11,452 bases of DNA, taken from Ruminococcaceae bacterium UBA3710 (GTDB lineage Bacteria; Bacillota; Clostridia; Oscillospirales; Acutalibacteraceae). Of this stretch, positions 5,961 through 11,452 are shown piece by piece. Numbering within the stretch: position 1 is the first letter of the stretch; every line of letters begins with the position of its first letter. The notes beneath the pieces were generated by a model, which saw only the letters and a list, made by a program, of their open reading frames with translations, searched no databases and had not been told where the DNA came from. The DNA is taken from the NCBI GenBank assembly GCA_002371985.1, contig DFHZ01000087.1:1-11452 (forward strand), written 5' to 3'. Position numbers and translations under genes: made by a program.

Positions 5961-6882
5961 ACTGTCAAAGAGGTATTTTGAAGAATACGGCAGACCGATG
6001 CTCCAAAAAAACTTTGCCGATGTGCTAAGTAAACTTGCCGTAGGTCTTATCGGAAGCGGTTCTGAATGCTACGGTTTTGACGACGATACCTCTACCGACC
6101 ACGATTTTGAACCTGCTTTTTGTATTTTTATACCCGACGAAGATATTATCGACCGCAAAACCGCTTTTAATCTTGAAAGAGCCTATTATAAACTTCCGAA
6201 AGAATTTTTGGGATTTAAGCGAAGTATTTTAAATCCCGTTGGCGGAAGCAGACACGGGGTCATAAGAATTTCCGATTTTTTTGAGGCAAAAACGGGTTCA
6301 AAGAGTGGAAAATTATCTGTAAACGATTGGTTTTCGGTACCCGAATATGCACTTTTTGAAGCAACAAACGGCGAAATTTTCTTTGATAATTTTGGTCTTT
6401 TATCGAAACTGCGAAAAGATATTTCTTATTATCCCGAATCTGCAAGACTAAAAAAACTCGCAGGAAATCTACTGCTTATGGCACAGTCGGGACAGTATAA
6501 TTACGGCAGATGCATTTCCCACGGCGAAAAGGCTTCCGCCCAAATGGCTGTTTTTGATTTTGTAAAAAGCGGAATGCAAACCGTTTTTATTTTAAACAAA
6601 AAATATATGCCTTATTATAAATGGTCATTTAAGGCCCTTTCCAATCTGCCGAAACTTTCAAATCTTTATGACAGTTTTGAATATTTAATAACGACCGACA
6701 ACGAGAATGCAGAGATTAAAAAGCAGATAATTGAGGATATTTGTGCCATTGTTTCAAACGAAGTAAAAGAGCAGGGTATCGTAAAAGAAAGCGATACCGA
6801 ACTTGAAAGATTGGCTTACAAGGTTAACGATAGCATATCCGATAATTCAATCAGAAATCTGAATATTTTTTACGGAGTATAA
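5947..6882 (+). CDS. DUF4037 protein with nucleotidyltransferase-like motif
   Basis: A 311-residue protein matching the DUF4037 pattern as I remember it. Residues 34-53 read LIGSGSECYGFDDDTSTDHD: a Gly-Ser loop followed by an Asp-x-Asp pair (D51, D53), the signature of the polymerase-beta-like nucleotidyltransferase fold. NGEIFFD (141-147) may supply a third acidic residue. The C-terminal half (about 165-311) is predicted mostly helical and contains the conserved-looking LLMAQSGQYNYGR and NKKYMPYYKW, recalling the helical domain of antibiotic nucleotidyltransferases. No substrate can be named. Catalytic acids appear intact, so an active transferase is plausible. The ATG at 5947 overlaps the TPR gene by 14 bases and has only a weak GA-rich site, suggesting coupled translation. 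The gene ends 2 bases before a strong terminator. Confidence 0.85.
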   Translation: MKGLELSKRYFEEYGRPMLQKNFADVLSKLAVGLIGSGSECYGFDDDTSTDHDFEPAFCIFIPDEDIIDRKTAFNLERAYYKLPKEFLGFKRSILNPVGGSRHGVIRISDFFEAKTGSKSGKLSVNDWFSVPEYALFEATNGEIFFDNFGLLSKLRKDISYYPESARLKKLAGNLLLMAQSGQYNYGRCISHGEKASAQMAVFDFVKSGMQTVFILNKKYMPYYKWSFKALSNLPKLSNLYDSFEYLITTDNENAEIKKQIIEDICAIVSNEVKEQGIVKESDTELERLAYKVNDSISDNSIRNLNIFYGV

Positions 6883-6884
6883 AA

Positions 6885-6917
6885 AACGCCAAGCATTTTG
6901 CTTGGCGTTAATTTTTT
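6885..6917. terminator. Bidirectional intrinsic terminator between convergent operons
   Basis: A perfect 10-bp stem, AACGCCAAGC (6885-6894) and GCTTGGCGTT (6900-6909), closes a 5-base loop. On the plus strand it is followed by AATTTTTT. On the minus strand it is followed by a run of T formed from the A tract at 6881-6886. It should end both the DUF4037 run and the minus-strand run. Confidence 0.93.
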
Positions 6918-7440
6918 ATTTAACTTTTTCTTTTTTACAATAATATACCAATTCCTGCAAAGAGCCACAGAAAGCAATTATACAAACGCACAGTCCGTAA
7001 ATGTTAAATGCCGTAGTAGGAAGCAAAATCAAATACGGAACGGCAAAAACTCCGATACTCGTCATTTTATTCAATATAGTATGTAGAGAAGAAAACCTAT
7101 GAAATCTTACAGCAGAGACTGCATAAGCGGATATTCTCACAATCAGTATTATTATTACAAAAGTCCAGTTAAATCCCCAAAGTTGTTCAAAAAGTTTCGG
7201 CATAAGTTTAATCATCATTACAGAATAAAATGTCAAATCTGCAACACTGTCAAGTTTTGCCCCGAATTCGCTTGTTATTTTAAGTTTTCTGGCAATGAAG
7301 CCGTCTACCGAATCGCTTAAACCGCAAAACGAATAAACTATGAAAAAACTAAGTTCAAGGGGTTTAAGAAATATTATTGCTATCGCACCCAAAAGCCTGA
7401 TACTGGTAACGAAATTAGCAATATTTTTCTTTATTTCCAT
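6916..7440 (-). CDS. CDP-alcohol phosphatidyltransferase family membrane protein
   Basis: An integral membrane enzyme that moves a phosphatidyl group from a CDP-lipid to an alcohol (or the reverse pairing) in phospholipid synthesis. The full class I signature is present: D43-x2-D46-G47-x2-A50-R51, G60, then D64-x3-D68. All four metal-binding Asp are kept. Hydrophobic segments fit several membrane helices across 174 residues. The last Asp is followed by LTFYS rather than the DK usual after the motif in PgsA, so I do not call it phosphatidylglycerophosphate synthase. The accepted alcohol is unknown. The ATG at 7440 follows AGGAGG by 6 bases, one of the best sites in the window, and the gene has its own consensus promoter. 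It is the last gene of the minus-strand run and ends beside the shared terminator. Confidence 0.92.
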   Translation of the reverse strand: MEIKKNIANFVTSIRLLGAIAIIFLKPLELSFFIVYSFCGLSDSVDGFIARKLKITSEFGAKLDSVADLTFYSVMMIKLMPKLFEQLWGFNWTFVIIILIVRISAYAVSAVRFHRFSSLHTILNKMTSIGVFAVPYLILLPTTAFNIYGLCVCIIAFCGSLQELVYYCKKEKVK

Positions 7441-7470
7441 GTCTTACCTCCTAAAACAATCACACTAACT

Positions 7471-7499
7471 ATTATACTAATATAAAAAATAATTGTCAA
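7471..7499 (-). promoter_or_regulatory. Consensus sigma-A promoter of the CDP-alcohol transferase gene
   Basis: On the minus strand, a perfect TTGACA (7499-7494) is separated by 17 bases from a perfect TATAAT (7476-7471). It sits in the 62-base gap after the TtcA-like gene, with no terminator between, so the transferase can be expressed both alone and by read-through. Confidence 0.85.
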
Positions 7500-7502
7500 T
7501 AT

Positions 7503-8336
7503 TTAATAGTTATCTAAAAAAGAGTGTGTTTCGCCGCAATCGGAATCTCTCCACCCGGGAATGGTAGCCATATTCACATTATGCAAACTTCTGAAGATAT
7601 TGTCGTCTGCATTAGGATTAAATTCCCTTATTTTTTTAATCAATTCTTTTGTTTCTTTTCTTTTTGAAAGCGATTCGTCAAAGGCACTGTCCTCGGTAAA
7701 GCGACAAGCACAACGAAGAAAATGCAAATCATTATAATTGCACCAAGAAATAATATCCCTTTCTTTAACGCAATAAAGGGGTCTTATCAGTTCCATTTCC
7801 TCAAAATTCGTGCTATGAAGTTTCGGAAGCATTGTTTTTATTTCCGAAGAATACATCATACTCATCAAAGCGGTTTCAATAACATCATCAAAATGATGCC
7901 CGAGTGCTATTTTGTTGCAGCCGATAGACCTCGCCTTGTCATAAAGTGCTCCCCTTCTCATCCTTGCACAAAGGTAACAAGGCGAACCTCCTGCACTGTA
8001 AGCCACATCAAAAATGTTACTTTCAAAAACTTCAATATCAATATTTAAAAGTTTTGCGTTTTCTTCTAACAATTCCCGATTTGGTTTAGCATATCCGGGG
8101 TCCATAACTATATATTTGAGTGAAAAAGGAACCTCACTATGCCTTTTTAACTGCTCCATACATTTAGCAAGCAACATACTGTCTTTTCCGCCGGAAATAC
8201 AAACTGCTATACAGTCATTTTCCTTGATTAAATCATACTCTTTAACAGCCCTTATAAAGTTATTCCAGATGGTTTTACGATACTTTTTAATAATGCTTCG
8301 CTCGATTATTGTATGTTTTTCAAGTTCTCTTTTCAT
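7503..8336 (-). CDS. TtcA-like PP-loop protein, probable tRNA 2-thiocytidine synthetase family
   Basis: A 277-residue N-type ATP pyrophosphatase. SGGKDS (48-53) is the ATP-binding PP-loop, GHHFDDVIET (146-155) is the second landmark of the TtcA/TilS group, and IRPLYCVKERDI matches the TtcA region after it. TtcA proteins activate tRNA C32 with ATP and add sulphur with the help of an iron-sulphur cluster on three Cys. Here C120 and C123 form the first pair (PCYLC), and the third would be C209 or C211 within RCACR. The CxC spacing differs from the CxxC I recall in E. coli TtcA, so tRNA position 32 as the target is likely but not certain. The ATG at 8336 overlaps the nadE stop in an ATGA arrangement (4 bases shared), implying coupled translation. 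Confidence 0.86.
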   Translation of the reverse strand: MKRELEKHTIIERSIIKKYRKTIWNNFIRAVKEYDLIKENDCIAVCISGGKDSMLLAKCMEQLKRHSEVPFSLKYIVMDPGYAKPNRELLEENAKLLNIDIEVFESNIFDVAYSAGGSPCYLCARMRRGALYDKARSIGCNKIALGHHFDDVIETALMSMMYSSEIKTMLPKLHSTNFEEMELIRPLYCVKERDIISWCNYNDLHFLRCACRFTEDSAFDESLSKRKETKELIKKIREFNPNADDNIFRSLHNVNMATIPGWRDSDCGETHSFLDNY

Positions 8337-9073
8337 ATATCTTCTTTATTCGGTTCAAAAACAGGCATATATTTTACCTTGAAACTATTTATCCTGTTAA
8401 GTTTGTCTATTCTTTCCTTAGTTTCTTTATCGTCTATCTTGCCGGTTCTTATATACCTGTCAAGAACGGCATAGGTAAAGCCTAAATTGTCCTCGTCGGT
8501 TTTACCGCAAAGCCCGTCAATAGGTGTTTTATCGACAAGTTCGTCAGGAAGTCCCAAAAGTCTGCCGATTTCTTTCACTTCCCTAACGGTAAGTTTTGAA
8601 ATAGGTCCGAAATCCCCTGCTCCGTCGCCGTATCTTGTGGCATATCCGACATAATCTTCGGACAAATTGCAGGTGTTTGCCACTCTTCCGTTTACGCACT
8701 GTGCCACGGCATAAAGGGTCGTCATTCTTATTCTCGGGGGGATATTTGTTGTAGACTGAACCGAAAGTTCCAATTCTTCGCCGATAGATTTTTTCAAAGC
8801 ATCAATCGTACTCTTTACATTTATTTCATAATGCTTAATACCGAGATGATTGACAAGTTTGTAAGAACAGTCAATATCCTCTTGTTTGCCCGACGGCATA
8901 AGAACACCGATAACCCTCTCTTTGCCGAGTGCCTCAACGCAAAGAGCTGCCACAACCGAACTGTCTTTTCCTCCCGAAATTCCTATAACGGCATTACAGC
9001 CTTTTCCGTTTTCTTCAAAGAAATTTCTTATAAAGGAAACGCAATCATCCTTAACTTTTAAAGCATTAAACAT
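8333..9073 (-). CDS. nadE: NH3-dependent NAD+ synthetase
   Basis: Catalyses the last step of NAD synthesis: ATP-dependent amidation of nicotinic acid adenine dinucleotide with ammonia. SGGKDS (33-38) is the PP-loop. NTCNLSED, GYATRYGDGAGDFGPI and the TP..GL..KTDEDNLGF segment are NadE signatures. At 246 residues it lacks the N-terminal glutaminase domain of the longer form, so free ammonia is the expected nitrogen donor. The ATG at 9073 has AGTAGG 7 bases upstream. The gene is 58 bases after tyrS, with no clear terminator between, and shares an ATGA overlap with the TtcA-like gene. Both products belong to the same PP-loop superfamily. Confidence 0.95.
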   Translation of the reverse strand: MFNALKVKDDCVSFIRNFFEENGKGCNAVIGISGGKDSSVVAALCVEALGKERVIGVLMPSGKQEDIDCSYKLVNHLGIKHYEINVKSTIDALKKSIGEELELSVQSTTNIPPRIRMTTLYAVAQCVNGRVANTCNLSEDYVGYATRYGDGAGDFGPISKLTVREVKEIGRLLGLPDELVDKTPIDGLCGKTDEDNLGFTYAVLDRYIRTGKIDDKETKERIDKLNRINSFKVKYMPVFEPNKEDI

Positions 9074-9131
9074 AGTTATGCCTACTTTCTATAATATGTA
9101 GAATACTCCTGACAGGTTTTAAAATTTTATC

Positions 9132-10352
9132 TTAAAGCGTAAATTTAGTAATGCTCTTCTTACCTTTTTTAACAATTATACCGCTTTTGAGTGCCTCTTC
9201 GGTAATTGCGAAAGACGGGTCGGTTATTTTTTCGTCATCAACCGAAACACCGCCCTGCATAACAAGTCTTCTTGCCTCGCCGTTTGAAGCGGCAAGCCCA
9301 CCGCTTACCATAAGGGTCAAAATACCGATTTTACCATCGGTTAAGTTTTCGCTTTTAATCTCTACCGTCGGCATATTTTCGTGTTGACCTGCACCGGAGA
9401 AAACGGCTCTTGATGTTTCCTTAGCCTTTGTTGCCTCTTCTTCACCGTGGACAAGTTTTGTAAGTTCAAATGCTAAAATCTCTTTTGCAGTGTTAAGTTG
9501 ACTGCCCTCCCATTTATCCATTTCGTCAATCTCTTCAAGAGGCAGGAATGTAAGCATTCTTATACATTTAAGAACATCGGCATCGCCGACATTTCGCCAA
9601 TACTGATAAAATTCATAAGGAGATGTTTTTTGAGGGTCAAGCCATACAGCCCCACCGACAGTTTTACCCATTTTCTTGCCCTCAGAATTAAGAAGCAGGG
9701 TTATTGTCATAGCATAAGCGTCTTTTCCGAGTTTCTTTCTTATGAGTTCGGTGCCACCGAGCATATTCGACCATTGGTCATCTCCGCCGAACTGCATATT
9801 GCAACCGTATTCTTTAAAGAGATGATAAAAATCATAACTTTGCATAATCATATAGTTAAATTCAAGGAATGAAAGACCCTTTTCCATTCTTTGTTTATAG
9901 CATTCGGCTCTTAACATATTGTTTACCGAAAAGCAGGGTCCTACATCACGCAAAACATCAATATAGTTAAGTTTAAGTAGCCAGTCGGCATTATTGACCA
10001 TTTGAGCCTTACCCTCGCCGAATTCAATAAAACGGCTCATCTGCTTTTTAAAGCAATCGCAGTTATGTTTAATCATTTCGGGCGTCATCATAGAACGCAT
10101 ATCGGTTCTTCCCGACGGGTCGCCTATATAGCCTGTTCCTCCGCCTATTAAGGCTATCGGTCTGTTACCCGCCATTTGAAGTCTTTTCATAAGGCAAAGA
10201 GCCATAAAATGACCGACATGAAGACTGTCCGCAGTAGGGTCAAAACCTATATAAAACACGGCTTTACCATTATTGATAAGTTCCTTGATTTCTTTTTCAT
10301 CCGTTACCTGAGCAATAAGACCTCTGGCAACCAACTCTTCATAAATTCCCAT
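9132..10352 (-). CDS. tyrS: Tyrosyl-tRNA synthetase
   Basis: Charges tRNA-Tyr with tyrosine. It is a class I enzyme of 406 residues, a normal bacterial length. GFDPTADSLHVGH carries the HIGH-type motif (H45-VG-H48). KMGKT (227-231) is the KMSKS-type motif, followed by GGAVWLD as is common in TyrRS. GGDDQWSN (189-196) is part of the tyrosine-binding pocket. The C-terminus (about 338-400) is an S4-like RNA-binding domain (GLAASNGEARRLVMQGGV). The ATG at 10352 lies 4 bases after the recN stop. Its AGGAG site is inside the last recN codons, so it is probably cotranscribed with recN. No T-box leader is visible upstream, but the region upstream is recN coding sequence, so a T-box would not be expected right here. 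Confidence 0.97.
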   Translation of the reverse strand: MGIYEELVARGLIAQVTDEKEIKELINNGKAVFYIGFDPTADSLHVGHFMALCLMKRLQMAGNRPIALIGGGTGYIGDPSGRTDMRSMMTPEMIKHNCDCFKKQMSRFIEFGEGKAQMVNNADWLLKLNYIDVLRDVGPCFSVNNMLRAECYKQRMEKGLSFLEFNYMIMQSYDFYHLFKEYGCNMQFGGDDQWSNMLGGTELIRKKLGKDAYAMTITLLLNSEGKKMGKTVGGAVWLDPQKTSPYEFYQYWRNVGDADVLKCIRMLTFLPLEEIDEMDKWEGSQLNTAKEILAFELTKLVHGEEEATKAKETSRAVFSGAGQHENMPTVEIKSENLTDGKIGILTLMVSGGLAASNGEARRLVMQGGVSVDDEKITDPSFAITEEALKSGIIVKKGKKSITKFTL

Positions 10353-10356
10353 TATT

Positions 10357-11452
10357 TTAACTCCTATCCAACAGCTCTTTCGCTGAATTATACAGATTTT
10401 CGGTTATTTCCGTTCCCGACATAATTCTTGCAATTTCGGCAATTCTATCTTTATAGGAAAGCGGTTTAACCTCGGTAAATGTTCTGTTATCCATTACCTT
10501 TTTTTCTATTTTTAAATGATTTGTTCCGCAACTTGCGATTTGTGCCAAATGGGTTACGCATATAACCTGCCGTGTTTTTGAAACGGCAGCCAACTGCTTA
10601 CCGACCTTTCCGGCGGCAAAACCGCTTATTCCCGTATCAATTTCATCGAAAATAAGTGTATCGACATCGTCCTTTTCGGCGAGAACACTTTTTATTGCCA
10701 ACATTATTCTTGAAAGTTCTCCGCCCGATGCTATCTTGCTAAGCGGCTTAAAATCTTCGCCGACATTCGTTTTTACGATAAACTCAACAACATCGCAACC
10801 CTGCTTTGTATATCTTCCCTTTTTAAGGTTGACCGAAAACTCAACATTTTCCATATTAAGGTACTTTAAAACATCGGTTACATCACTTGAAAACTTCTTT
10901 GCCGATTTTTCCCTTGTAGCGGTCAACTTTTCGGCAAGTTCTATAAGCCTTTCGGTTGATTTATCGAGTTCTTTTGCAAGTTTTTCTTCGGTTTCACTCG
11001 ATAGCATTATCGTTTCGAGTTCGGCTTTTGCTTTCGCCGAATATGACAAAACCTCTTCTTCGCTGCCACCGTATTTTCGCATTAAACGGTTAATAAGGTC
11101 GAGCCTGTCCGAAATACTTTCCCTATCGGGGATACCGTCGCTTATTGATTTTAAATAGGTATACAAATCGTCATTTACTGTTTCGAGTTCAGCCGATATT
11201 CTGCTTAATGTTTCGGTGGTTTTTGCTATTTCACCCGACTTTAGAGCCGAAATACTGCGAACCGCATTGTTTACTATTGTAACGGCACCGTCTTTTTCGT
11301 CTTCTCCACCGATAAGTGAACGGGCAGTATTGATACCGTTTACGGTTTTTTCAAAACTTTCGGCAACTTCAAGTTGTTCTTTAAGTTTTTCCTTTTCGCC
11401 GACAACGATTTTTGCATCATCAATTTCTTTTATCTGAAAATTCAAAAGGTCA
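10357..11452 (-). CDS. recN: DNA repair ATPase RecN (N-terminal part beyond window)
   Basis: SMC-like ATPase acting in double-strand break repair. The frame is open through the right edge: codons for Asp and Leu precede the first visible Met at 11445, and DLMNFQIKEI is an internal RecN segment, so that Met is not the start. About 364 residues are visible of a family length near 550-570. Counting from that Met, residues 1-30 and 150-190 are charged coiled-coil-like arm regions. SGGELSRIML (240-249) is the ABC signature. TLIFDEIDTGISG (263-275) is the Walker B with catalytic Glu and D-loop. VTHLAQIAS (297-305) holds the switch His. Walker A lies outside the window. It heads the visible minus-strand run and lies 4 bases before tyrS. 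Confidence 0.95.
   Translation of the reverse strand, partial: DLLNFQIKEIDDAKIVVGEKEKLKEQLEVAESFEKTVNGINTARSLIGGEDEKDGAVTIVNNAVRSISALKSGEIAKTTETLSRISAELETVNDDLYTYLKSISDGIPDRESISDRLDLINRLMRKYGGSEEEVLSYSAKAKAELETIMLSSETEEKLAKELDKSTERLIELAEKLTATREKSAKKFSSDVTDVLKYLNMENVEFSVNLKKGRYTKQGCDVVEFIVKTNVGEDFKPLSKIASGGELSRIMLAIKSVLAEKDDVDTLIFDEIDTGISGFAAGKVGKQLAAVSKTRQVICVTHLAQIASCGTNHLKIEKKVMDNRTFTEVKPLSYKDRIAEIARIMSGTEITENLYNSAKELLDRS

Noticed and set aside
6898..7320. Two short plus-strand frames after the DUF4037 gene
   Set aside because: Both are antisense to the phosphatidyltransferase, and the first begins inside the terminator stem.
7722..8382. Two overlapping plus-strand frames opposite the TtcA-like gene
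   Set aside because: Antisense to intact PP-loop and Cys motifs; no ribosome binding site or domain.
9074..9131. Possible promoter for nadE (TATTAT-like -10 on the minus strand)
   Set aside because: No convincing -35 at suitable spacing; read-through from tyrS is the simpler view.
9498..9872. 124-codon plus-strand frame opposite tyrS
   Set aside because: Lies wholly antisense to clear TyrRS motifs and shows no family features.
10736..11158. 140-codon plus-strand frame rich in Ser and Phe
   Set aside because: Mirror of the charged coiled-coil region of recN; the low-complexity composition is an antisense artefact.

Overview
The window looks like a piece of an AT-rich Firmicutes chromosome, most likely an uncultured gut-type Clostridia member (Oscillospirales/Ruminococcaceae-like). 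This is inferred from strong GGAGG-type ribosome binding sites, an AbrB/SpoVT-type regulator with a C-terminal Cys cluster, a secreted BspA-type leucine-rich-repeat protein, and a free-standing PduL phosphotransacylase. No rRNA, tRNA, CRISPR, transposase or phage gene is visible, and coding density is high. The only non-coding stretch above 200 bases is 1531-1766.

Layout. (1) 1-1530, minus strand: a secreted LRR protein with a signal peptide and two repeat modules, running off the left edge. It has its own promoter and a short leader holding a terminator-like hairpin. (2) 1767-6882, plus strand: eight tightly packed genes, probably one transcription unit: pduL, hemW, a histidine phosphatase, ung, an AbrB-like regulator, a 43-residue lipoprotein, a TPR protein and a DUF4037 nucleotidyltransferase-like protein. 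Spacings run from 15 bases down to overlaps of 8 and 14 bases. The unit ends at a strong inverted repeat at 6885-6909. (3) 6916-11452, minus strand: recN (5' part beyond the right edge), tyrS, nadE, a TtcA-like PP-loop protein and a CDP-alcohol phosphatidyltransferase. The last gene has its own near-perfect sigma-A promoter. The two gene runs converge on the same bidirectional terminator.

Most genes are housekeeping: DNA repair (Ung, RecN), tRNA charging and probably tRNA thiolation (TyrRS, TtcA-like), NAD synthesis, phospholipid synthesis, radical-SAM haem handling, and acyl-phosphate/acyl-CoA exchange. The part that known pathways explain least is 4696-6882: AbrB-like regulator, tiny lipoprotein, TPR protein with an N-terminal CxxC, and an overlapping DUF4037 protein that keeps the nucleotidyltransferase-type motif. 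That TPR/DUF4037 pair is the best candidate for an undescribed functional unit, though nothing here proves a function. Second come the regulatory-looking leader of the LRR gene and the recent internal duplication in its coding sequence.
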